64,000 nucleotides of DNA from Polaribacter butkevichii (lineage in GTDB: Bacteria; Bacteroidota; Bacteroidia; Flavobacteriales; Flavobacteriaceae), in contig NZ_CP150661.1 of NCBI RefSeq assembly GCF_038024105.1, positions 310,001 through 374,000 on the forward strand. The letters are read 5' to 3'. The translations under genes and the position numbers were made by a program. Below the pieces are notes generated by a model that saw only the letters and a program-made list of their open reading frames with translations, ran no database searches and was not told where the DNA came from. How positions within the stretch are numbered: the stretch's first letter is position 1; each line of letters begins with the position of its first letter. Positions 57,053 to 64,000 of this stretch are shown piece after piece.

Positions 57053-57831
57053 AAACCTGAATTTTTAGTCAATAATTCCAAAGGTTGGATTTTGATTAAC
57101 AAATGATGTAATTCAGTTTCGTTAAATACTTGTTTAAAATAAGCAGGAGTTTTGGGTTGAGTAATAATGATTATTTTCGAATCGGTTTTTAAAGCAGCTT
57201 CAATTTTGGTATTTAAAAAACCACTATTTCCAGTTTCCTTAGTTAAAATTAGAGTTGTTTTTTTCTGTTGTATAATTTCAATTTCCTTTTCTAAATTAGA
57301 TGATGGTAAACCTAAAATCAATTGTTCTTCAGGAAAATTACTTTCTCTTGCAATTGCTAATGATTCAGACCTGTCGAGTATTCTAAAATAGGAAAGATTG
57401 TTTTTCCACCAAGGTTTTAGTCTTTTTATGGATTGGACTCCTGTAAGTGCTAATAAAGTTGATTTTTCTTCAAATTGTTCTAAAGCATTCTCATAAGAAT
57501 CGACATAAATTACTGATGGATGGATGGTTTTTGAAAGTAATTTTCGACCAAATCTTATTACTGGTATTTGTAATTCTTCTGCCACTTCTGCAATGGTATT
57601 ATGTAATATTTCAGCAAAAGGGTGAGAAGCATTAATAATTGTATGAATTTTATTTTTTAACAAATATTCTTTTAATTGAATATTATTTAAAGCTCCGTTT
57701 CTATAACTAGCTATCTTATTTTCTTTAAAAGGGATATTGGTTTTTGTTGAATACACAAAAGGCATCGTTTTTCCTTGTAGTAATTTTGCTACTTTATTTC
57801 CTTCCGTTGTTCCTCCAAATACCAATATCAT
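57043..57831 (-). CDS. cobK: Precorrin-6A reductase
   Basis: This 262-residue protein starts MILVFGGTTEGNKVAKLL, the typical CobK/CbiJ N-terminus, and has INASHPFAEILHNTIAEVAEE and LLALTGVQSIKRLKPW. It reduces (cobalt-)precorrin-6A with NADPH. It lies between the CbiG-CobM fusion (25-bp gap) and cbiD (10-bp overlap). Whether it is named cobK or cbiJ depends on the cobalt state of its substrate; the neighbours favour the cobalt form. Confidence 0.9.
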   Translation of the reverse strand: MILVFGGTTEGNKVAKLLQGKTMPFVYSTKTNIPFKENKIASYRNGALNNIQLKEYLLKNKIHTIINASHPFAEILHNTIAEVAEELQIPVIRFGRKLLSKTIHPSVIYVDSYENALEQFEEKSTLLALTGVQSIKRLKPWWKNNLSYFRILDRSESLAIARESNFPEEQLILGLPSSNLEKEIEIIQQKKTTLILTKETGNSGFLNTKIEAALKTDSKIIIITQPKTPAYFKQVFNETELHHLLIKIQPLELLTKNSGLWG

Positions 57832-57856
57832 TTCTTTGCTTTTTTATAATGAATAA

Positions 57857-59698
57857 TTACTCTCTTACTACAAATTTCTTATTCGTTCTAAAGATGTGTT
57901 TTACATCTGGACTGTATAATTGAGATCTGTTTTTACGAGCGCCAATTGCATGACCAACTATAATTAATACCGTTCTTGTTTTTTTACTGTCTTTTACAAT
58001 TTTTGCTAGATTTTCTAATTTCCCTTGATAAATTTCTTCATCTTTCCAGCTAATTCTGTACATCACAGCTACAGGAGTATTTGCATCATAATGTTCTAAT
58101 AATTGTGCTTGTACTTTTTTAGCAATTCCTACACTTAAAAAGATACACATGGTAGCATTAGTTGCTGCAAAAGCAGAAATACTTTCTTTTGATGGCATTG
58201 GTGTTTTTCCTTCTCCACGAGTTAATACAATAGATTGCACAATTTCAGGAATTGTAAATTCTGATTTTAATACGGCTGCTGCTGCGCTAAAAGAAGAAAT
58301 ACCAGGAACAATAAAATAATCCATATTTAACTCATCAAAAATGGTCATTTGTTCTTGAATTGCTCCATATAAAGAAGGGTCACCACATTGTAAACGAACA
58401 ATTGCGTTTCCTTTTTTGTAGTGTTCTTGCATTAAAGTAACTTGCTCTTCTAAAGTCATCATTGCAGAATTTCTTACAATTGCTCCAGGTTTACACCAAT
58501 TGGTCATTTCTTCTGGAATTAAGCTTCCTGCATATAATACACAGTCTGCGTTTTCCAAATATTTTTTACCTTTTATAGTGATTAACTCTTCATCACCAGG
58601 ACCTGCACCAATAATGGCAACGGCAGTTTTACGTCTTACGTTTACATCTAAAGCAACAGAAAAAGTAAATTTTTCATTAGTTTCTAAATGTATTTTTTGT
58701 TTTTCAACAAGTAATTCATCATTATTAGAAAGGAGCATCGCACAAGATTCTGAAACACCATCTACACCAATTTTTGATAACACCATTTTACTTGGGTTAG
58801 GAATGGTAATGGTTTTTATTTCTTCGGGTGTAAATGTGCTAAACGGAATGTTGTTTGTTTTACTGAAATCTAAATAGGCTTGTTGTTCTGCTTTAATATC
58901 AATAGAACCAAAGTTTTTAATGGCAGAAAAACGCAATCCTTCAGCTGCTAATTTTACTTTAAAAGTATCTTCAAAAAGTTTGAAGTCTAATTGTTTTGAA
59001 CATCCAGAACCAACAGAAAGTACTTTAGGAACTAAAAATAAACTAGGTATTAAAGATTCGTATACTTTGTAACTTACTGCAATAAATAATTCAAATTTTG
59101 TAAAATCAATTTCTGCTATATTATAAAAAACAGTCACAAAACTAGGAGCTGTTTCTTCTAAATGCTTAGTTCCTTTATCTTTAATATCTAAAAGTAACGC
59201 CGTTGGTTTGTTATTCACAAACAACGCCATTGTTTTAGTCATAGAAATAGAACTTTCTGTTTGCCAATTAAATTGACTACCAATAGTATCTAAAGGCCAG
59301 ATATTTTGTACATCACTAGAAGTAGAAATTATTGCATTTCCTCCTAAAATAGTTGCTATTTTTGATGCAAAATCATTTGCTCCACCTTTATGTCCGCTTA
59401 ATACAGATTGTACATTCAACCCTAAATCATCCACAGAAATAACTGCTGGGTCTGTTTTTTTATCTTGAATGTACGGAGCAATTAAACGCACGCAAATACC
59501 TAAGGCACTCACAAAACAAATACCGTCTAACTTTGCGAAATTGTCTTTTAAATAGTCTGAAATAGAGGTAATGCTTGATACATTTCCGTTACTAGATTGC
59601 AAAGTTGTTATTACCAACGATTTTGGGAATTCTTGCTGAATAGTAAGGGCTTTATCTAACCCTTTTTCAGTAACTGCAATAATGGCTATTTTTTTCAT
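57857..59698 (-). CDS. CbiG-CobM fusion: cobalt-precorrin-5A hydrolase / precorrin-4 C11-methyltransferase
   Basis: This 613-residue protein is a fusion. Residues about 1-345 are CbiG (DGICFVSALGICVRLIAPYI; VLSGHKGGANDFASKIA; VGSGCSKQLDFKLF), which opens the ring lactone and loses the C2 unit. Residues about 355-613 are the CobM/CbiF methyltransferase (VAIIGAGPGDEELITIKG; VRLQCGDPSLYGAIQEQM; VPGISSFSAAAAVL). The two act one after the other in the pathway, so the fusion makes sense for channelling. It abuts cbiET without a gap. Confidence 0.93.
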   Translation of the reverse strand: MKKIAIIAVTEKGLDKALTIQQEFPKSLVITTLQSSNGNVSSITSISDYLKDNFAKLDGICFVSALGICVRLIAPYIQDKKTDPAVISVDDLGLNVQSVLSGHKGGANDFASKIATILGGNAIISTSSDVQNIWPLDTIGSQFNWQTESSISMTKTMALFVNNKPTALLLDIKDKGTKHLEETAPSFVTVFYNIAEIDFTKFELFIAVSYKVYESLIPSLFLVPKVLSVGSGCSKQLDFKLFEDTFKVKLAAEGLRFSAIKNFGSIDIKAEQQAYLDFSKTNNIPFSTFTPEEIKTITIPNPSKMVLSKIGVDGVSESCAMLLSNNDELLVEKQKIHLETNEKFTFSVALDVNVRRKTAVAIIGAGPGDEELITIKGKKYLENADCVLYAGSLIPEEMTNWCKPGAIVRNSAMMTLEEQVTLMQEHYKKGNAIVRLQCGDPSLYGAIQEQMTIFDELNMDYFIVPGISSFSAAAAVLKSEFTIPEIVQSIVLTRGEGKTPMPSKESISAFAATNATMCIFLSVGIAKKVQAQLLEHYDANTPVAVMYRISWKDEEIYQGKLENLAKIVKDSKKTRTVLIIVGHAIGARKNRSQLYSPDVKHIFRTNKKFVVRE

Positions 59699-60898
59699 TT
59701 ATATTTTTTCTGCTGTGTGAATGCTAATCTTATTATGCTCATTTACTTGAATTGAGCTTGTATGAATTTTGTAATTTAATTTTGATAATTCTGTAACAAA
59801 TACTTCTGTGCTGCTTTCTTTTACTGCGTTGGTTACGATTCTTACTGATGGATTTAATGCATCAATAATCCGAATCAATTCTTTTAATCGTCCGCCATGA
59901 CCGCCAATAAAAACAACATCAGGAATTGGGAATTCTTTTAAGTTGCTATTAAAAAAATCATCAATAATAATATCAATCCCCGGAGTGGAAAATTTCTCTG
60001 TATTTTTTTGAATTATTGTTCCACATTCTTCTCGCTTTTCAAAAGCAACAATTTTTAAATGCGGATATTGTTTTTTCACTTCAATAGCAACAGAGCCTGT
60101 GCAAGAACCAATGTCCCAAAACACTTTTTTATTTTGTAATTGTAAAGCGTTAAGGGTATTTAAACGAATGGGCATTTTTGTAATCATATTTGGCCGATTC
60201 GTTAAAGGAATAAATGCATCGTCAGCAATTCCGAAAGGTTTGTCTTTTGTAGCTGTTTGCTTTAATAAAACACAGTTTAAATTATTATGTGTTTTATTTG
60301 AACAAGTAGTTAAATCTAGTTGTTCAATACGTTCTTCGTTTCCGTCTAAAGCTTCGCCTATAGTTATTGAATAATTATCAAAACCATATTGAAGCATACG
60401 TTTAGAAATTTCTGAAGGCGTTTTCTTTGTATCGGTTAATACACCAATTAATTCGTTTCCTTGAATTAAAGCTTCATCTAAAGCCGACCAATCTCTACCA
60501 TGAATAGAAACCGATTTTAAGCTGTTATAGTTTGTTTGCGTTTTATGACATAGTAATTGAATGCTACTGAAATAAGGATATGCTTTTAGTTTCGCATTTG
60601 GAATTAATCGTTGTAAAGTATTACCAAAACCATAGAAAAATGGGTCTCCAGAAGCAAAAACAACAATAGAAGCATCCATGTTTTTATACTGTTTGATAAG
60701 AGCATCCATTTTACCTGAAATTTCAATCCAAGTATGGTGTTTAGGTAAAAACGATTTCACTAATTGATAATGACGTTTTCCGCCAGAAAAAATTGATGAC
60801 TGTTCAATTAAGTCTAAAACATCCGCATTTAATAGGGGAATCGCATGGTTGCTAATTCCAATTAAATAAAAATCGATATGTTCAGTATTTTGTTTCAT
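59699..60898 (-). CDS. cobL: Bifunctional cobalt-precorrin-7 C5-methyltransferase / cobalt-precorrin-6B C15-methyltransferase (CbiE-CbiT, CobL type)
   Basis: This 399-residue protein has an N-terminal tetrapyrrole methylase (CbiE, about 1-205: DASIVVFASGDPFFYGFG; SIHGRDWSALDEALI). The C-terminal class I SAM-dependent part (CbiT, about 215-399) has VFWDIGSCTGSVAIEV and PDVVFIGGHGGRLKELI. The two halves add methyl groups at C5 and C15 and remove the C12 acetate carboxyl. It starts 0 bp after bluB and ends 0 bp before the CbiG-CobM fusion. Confidence 0.93.
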   Translation of the reverse strand: MKQNTEHIDFYLIGISNHAIPLLNADVLDLIEQSSIFSGGKRHYQLVKSFLPKHHTWIEISGKMDALIKQYKNMDASIVVFASGDPFFYGFGNTLQRLIPNAKLKAYPYFSSIQLLCHKTQTNYNSLKSVSIHGRDWSALDEALIQGNELIGVLTDTKKTPSEISKRMLQYGFDNYSITIGEALDGNEERIEQLDLTTCSNKTHNNLNCVLLKQTATKDKPFGIADDAFIPLTNRPNMITKMPIRLNTLNALQLQNKKVFWDIGSCTGSVAIEVKKQYPHLKIVAFEKREECGTIIQKNTEKFSTPGIDIIIDDFFNSNLKEFPIPDVVFIGGHGGRLKELIRIIDALNPSVRIVTNAVKESSTEVFVTELSKLNYKIHTSSIQVNEHNKISIHTAEKI

Positions 60899-61540
60899 CT
60901 ACGAATACATCTCTTTGATTACTACATCGTTGATATTTTTACGTTTTTCCCATTGTAATTGTTCTAATTCTGGGTTTTTATAAAATTCATCTACATGTCC
61001 TAAACATAAATAACCGATTAATTGTCTGTCGTTTGGAGCGTTTAATATGGTTTTAACCGTATCCGGATTTACAATACTAACCCAACCTAAACCAATTTCT
61101 AAAGCTCTTGCCATTAACCACATATTCTGAATAGCACAAACCACCGAATACACACCTGCTTCTTTCATTGCGGTTTGCCCTAAAACGGGATGTTGGCTTG
61201 GTTTATAAAACACCGCAATATTTAAAGCAGACTCTACAATACCTTCTAGTTTTAATTGGGTATATGCATCTGTTTTCTTTCCTTTAAAGAGCGTTTTGGC
61301 TTTTTCATTTTCTTTAAAAAAACTGTTTTTAACTTTATTTCTAATTTCTAAATCTTTAATAATAACAAATTCCCAAGGCTGTGAAAAACCAACCGAAGGT
61401 GCATTTACTCCAGCAAACAATATCTTATCTAAATCTGCTTTAGCAATCGCTTTATCTATAAAACGATTCCCTCTAACATCTCTACGAGCAAGTATTATTT
61501 GCTCTAAGGTTTCAATATTTTCTGGAGTAAATTTGTTCAT
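60899..61540 (-). CDS. bluB: 5,6-dimethylbenzimidazole synthase
   Basis: This 213-residue nitroreductase-fold protein has the BluB signature RRDVRGNRFIDKAI, AGVNAPSVGFSQPWEFVII and MARALEIGLGWVSIV. BluB splits reduced FMN with O2 to make the lower ligand of vitamin B12. Its presence inside the corrin operon predicts that the cell makes true B12 rather than an adenine-bearing form. It needs O2, while the ring genes here are of the O2-independent type. It lies 2 bp after the cobJ-cbiC fusion. Confidence 0.9.
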   Translation of the reverse strand: MNKFTPENIETLEQIILARRDVRGNRFIDKAIAKADLDKILFAGVNAPSVGFSQPWEFVIIKDLEIRNKVKNSFFKENEKAKTLFKGKKTDAYTQLKLEGIVESALNIAVFYKPSQHPVLGQTAMKEAGVYSVVCAIQNMWLMARALEIGLGWVSIVNPDTVKTILNAPNDRQLIGYLCLGHVDEFYKNPELEQLQWEKRKNINDVVIKEMYS

Positions 61541-61542
61541 TT

Positions 61543-62919
61543 TTAAGATTTAAAATAAGTTAAAGCTTCAGGTAATGTAAAAGCAGCATTTACAATTGCT
61601 GCAGCAACATTACTGCCACCTCTGTTACCTTCTATAATTACCCAATTTGTGTTATTTGTTTGCGATAATTGTTCTTTAGCTTCTAAAACATTTACAAAAC
61701 CAACAGGAACACCCACAACTCCTGCAGGTTTAAAATTGTTGTTATCTCTTATTTGGTCTACAATTTCGAATAAAGCAGTAGGAGCATTTCCAACAACATA
61801 TAAAGCATTCGGATGCTTTTCAATAGCTTTTCTAATTCCTGCTTGAGAACGCGTAATATTTGCTGATTTGGCTAACTCTTGTACATCTTCATCATTTAAT
61901 AAACAATGTATTTGATTATCATATTCTTTGATGAATGCTTTTGTAATTCCCGCTTGTACCATGGTAACATCGGTAACAATTTCTCCACCATTTTTAAGAT
62001 ACTCATGCCAGTTTTCAATAACTTGTGGAGAAGCTGAATAATGGTTGAAATCTTCTAAAATTCCTGTGGTATGAATAACTCTTGTTATTGCCCATTTATT
62101 AGCAATAGAAAAAGGCAATTCTTTAATATGTTGGGTAACAATTCTAAAACTTTCTTGCTGAATTTCTTTACCTGTATGTGGTTTTCTGTTAAGGTAACCT
62201 CTGGGTGTTACTAAATAATTTTTAAACTGATAGGTTTGTGAATTACCAATCATCACCAAACAAAACATATCTACATCTTCAGGATTAAATTCTCCTAAAG
62301 TGGTGATTTTAATTTCTTCTTCAGGACGCGTTACGTGTCTAACGATAGCGACTGGAGTAGAAGGGGCACGTTCTTCTAAAAATATTTTTTGAAGTTTCCC
62401 TAACTGCCAATGTCTTTTTTTACTTTTAGGATTGTATAAACTAGTAACAAAATCGCCCATGGCAGCGGCCTTAATTCTTTGTTCAATTTTGTTCCAAGGT
62501 GTCATTAAATCTGATAAAGAAATACAACAAAAATCATGACCTAAAGGAGCTCCCAATTTACTTCCTGCAGCTAAAAAAGCAGAAACTCCAGGTAGCGTTT
62601 CTAATTCTATATCGTTTTGGTTTTCTTTGGATACTACTTCGTAAACGATGGCTGCCATCGCATAAATACTTGCATCACCAGAACCAATAACTACTACATA
62701 TTTATCTTCTTGCGCCTTTTCTACAGCTTTATGTGCTCTTGCTTCTTCTTTACCTAAGGGCATAGAAATTAGCTCAGCATCTTCTTTAAAAAGTGTTTGA
62801 CCAAATTGAAAATAATAGTCGTACCCAATAACAACATCTGCTTTTTGTAAAGCATTTTTAACTACGGGTAACATATAATTGATATCTCCAGGACCTAAGC
62901 CTGCAACGGTTATTTTCAT
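61543..62919 (-). CDS. cobJ: Precorrin-3B C17-methyltransferase fused to precorrin-8X methylmutase (CobJ-CbiC)
   Basis: This 458-residue protein has an N-terminal tetrapyrrole methylase (CobJ/CbiH, about 1-240: VAGLGPGDINYMLPVV; GSGDASIYAMAAIVYEV; TLPGVSAFLAAGSKLGAPLG). The C-terminal domain (about 250-458) is the methylmutase CbiC/CobH, with the catalytic His in AITRVIHTTGILED and DVTMVQAGI, SQAGIRKAIEKHP and VGVPVGFVNVLEAK. The two steps are not adjacent in the pathway. It overlaps cobI by 4 bp. Confidence 0.93.
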   Translation of the reverse strand: MKITVAGLGPGDINYMLPVVKNALQKADVVIGYDYYFQFGQTLFKEDAELISMPLGKEEARAHKAVEKAQEDKYVVVIGSGDASIYAMAAIVYEVVSKENQNDIELETLPGVSAFLAAGSKLGAPLGHDFCCISLSDLMTPWNKIEQRIKAAAMGDFVTSLYNPKSKKRHWQLGKLQKIFLEERAPSTPVAIVRHVTRPEEEIKITTLGEFNPEDVDMFCLVMIGNSQTYQFKNYLVTPRGYLNRKPHTGKEIQQESFRIVTQHIKELPFSIANKWAITRVIHTTGILEDFNHYSASPQVIENWHEYLKNGGEIVTDVTMVQAGITKAFIKEYDNQIHCLLNDEDVQELAKSANITRSQAGIRKAIEKHPNALYVVGNAPTALFEIVDQIRDNNNFKPAGVVGVPVGFVNVLEAKEQLSQTNNTNWVIIEGNRGGSNVAAAIVNAAFTLPEALTYFKS

Positions 62920-63626
62920 TTGTTTATTTTTTTAATAATCATAAGAGAAAAATAAGGGGTTTCTCTTTGGTTTGCGGTTTGCCAACTGTTTGTAATAAAT
63001 TGTTTGTCTGTTCCTAAGCGTTCTGCATAGGTAATACTGTGTTTTTTTTGATCAATTACAGCGGTAATAATATCGATAACAGATATTATTTTCATCAATA
63101 CTACGGTATCAAAATTAGCAATAGCTTCTTGTAATTCTTCTTTAGTTTGTATGCGTGGAATAATGGTTACTTTTTCATTTTGCAAGCACAACGGTGTTTT
63201 ACTTTCTGATGCTAAATTTAAATAAGATGTAATGCCAGGAATTAAGTCTATCGTTAATTTGTGTGTTTTAATTTTTTCTAATAGATAAGAAAAAGAGCTA
63301 AACGTACTAAGGTCTCCTTCACTAACTATTACTATGGATAACCCTTTGTTATAATCTGCAAGTATTTGCTGAAAAGCAGTTTCGTAAGTCTCGTTCACAT
63401 GGTTTCTTCCTAAATCCATCTTTAGATAAAAACCGACTAATTTTTCTGAATCTAACTTATAATGGTCTAAGATTGATAAAGAATAGCTAGCCTTTCTTCC
63501 TCCTTTAAACAAAGAGCCCGGGTAGTATATTTTATCAGCTTGCTGTAATGCTTTTAAACCTTTTAGGGTAATCAAATCAGGATCACCAGGTCCTAAGGAA
63601 ACGCCTTGTATTTTTCCTACCATCAT
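62916..63626 (-). CDS. cobI: Precorrin-2 C20-methyltransferase
   Basis: This 236-residue tetrapyrrole methylase has GVSLGPGDPDLITLKGLKAL, VIVSEGDLSTFSSFSYLLE and DLIPGITSYLNLAS. It adds the C20 methyl to (cobalt-)precorrin-2. Two ATG codons in a row (63626 and 63623) are possible starts; the first overlaps the upstream stop as ATGA. CbiL would be the name if the substrate already carries cobalt, as the upstream CbiX suggests. Confidence 0.92.
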   Translation of the reverse strand: MMVGKIQGVSLGPGDPDLITLKGLKALQQADKIYYPGSLFKGGRKASYSLSILDHYKLDSEKLVGFYLKMDLGRNHVNETYETAFQQILADYNKGLSIVIVSEGDLSTFSSFSYLLEKIKTHKLTIDLIPGITSYLNLASESKTPLCLQNEKVTIIPRIQTKEELQEAIANFDTVVLMKIISVIDIITAVIDQKKHSITYAERLGTDKQFITNSWQTANQRETPYFSLMIIKKINK

Positions 63627-64000
63627 ATTCCTAAACCTTTTTTAATTTTAGTAAATACGCTATTTTTTTGTCCTACTTTTTCATCTTCTTCAAACAGAAC
63701 TCCTTTTACACCTAAATGATGTCCCATTTGTTCTTTTCCTATTTCAGATTCTAGACCTACAATTTGTTTACGGTATTTACACATTTGGCAATTCATGTTT
63801 GCTGTTCCGTTAATGGCTTCTTCTAAACGCTCATCAAAGGCTTTTAAAATTAACTCGTCACTACCAAAAGCTTGTGTGTAAACGTGTTCTAACGGAGAGG
63901 TTTCGCTAAAATCTCTTATTTGCTTATAAATACGTTCTAAAAGAATTCCTGTGAAAAAGAAAAAAGGAATGGCAATAGTACGTTTAAATTCCATTTTACT
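63623..64000 (-). CDS. cbiX: Sirohydrochlorin cobaltochelatase CbiX, C-terminal part (5' end beyond window)
   Basis: The frame runs off the window edge, so the ATG at 63994 is internal. The visible C-terminal part has AIPFFFFTGILLERIYKQIRD, a chelatase helix, and MNCQMCKYRKQ, an M-x-C-x-x-C motif like the Fe-S motif of long CbiX proteins. CbiX inserts cobalt at the sirohydrochlorin stage, the first step of the early-cobalt route. Only about 125 residues are seen, so the full domain order is unknown. Confidence 0.8.
   Translation of the reverse strand, partial: SKMEFKRTIAIPFFFFTGILLERIYKQIRDFSETSPLEHVYTQAFGSDELILKAFDERLEEAINGTANMNCQMCKYRKQIVGLESEIGKEQMGHHLGVKGVLFEEDEKVGQKNSVFTKIKKGLGI

Overview
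The window is AT-rich, densely packed DNA from a marine member of the Bacteroidota, most likely the family Flavobacteriaceae. The evidence is the long AT-rich genes with short gaps, lipoprotein and Sec signals on almost every polysaccharide-degrading enzyme, one type IX secretion (T9SS) C-terminal sorting domain, TAnnTTTG-type -7 promoter boxes, and the gene families present. I cannot name a genus. No rRNA, tRNA, CRISPR array, IS element or SusC/SusD pair was seen.

Region 1 (about 1-30850, + strand) is part of a polysaccharide utilisation locus. It holds two GH78 rhamnosidases (the first cut by the window edge), two GH106 rhamnosidases, a GH2, a GH39-like T9SS enzyme, four formylglycine sulfatases, four lyase-type proteins of different folds (PF05426/PL38-like, PL8, heparinase II/III-like, and a BNR propeller resembling PL24/PL25 ulvan lyases) and a nucleoside-hydrolase-like lipoprotein. 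The mix of rhamnose, uronic acid and sulfate points to ulvan or a related sulfated rhamnoglucuronan.

Region 2 (30931-45803) is sugar catabolism and its control. It has two tandem AraR-like GntR regulators (- strand), a rhamnose operon (rhaEW, rhaI, rhaB, a tandem class II aldolase, aldA), a convergent lutABC operon for lactate oxidation, and an NCS1-like permease. Together they would carry rhamnose to DHAP, lactaldehyde, lactate and pyruvate.

Region 3 (45953-64000, - strand) is a cobalamin cluster, transcribed from right to left: cbiX (partial), cobI, cobJ-cbiC fusion, bluB, cbiET, cbiG-cobM fusion, cobK, cbiD, a NiCoT-like metal transporter, a ChlI-ChlD fusion, cbiA, a PduO adenosyltransferase, a REP-like gap, cobW, a DUF6933-like gene and cobN. 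It mixes early-cobalt (CbiX/CbiD/CbiG) and late-cobalt (CobN) hallmarks.

The most interesting signal is regulatory. Six promoters carry the octamer ACAGGAYA (or a 1-2-base variant), and its last base lies exactly 21 bp upstream of the T of a TAnnTTTG-like -7 box in every case. They drive the GH39-like gene, the second GH106 unit, the GntR pair itself, rhaEW, lutABC and the permease. Several sites are tandem arrays with a 10-bp period. This ties polymer breakdown, rhamnose catabolism, lactate oxidation and transport into one apparent regulon; the adjacent GntR proteins are the natural but unproven candidate regulators.
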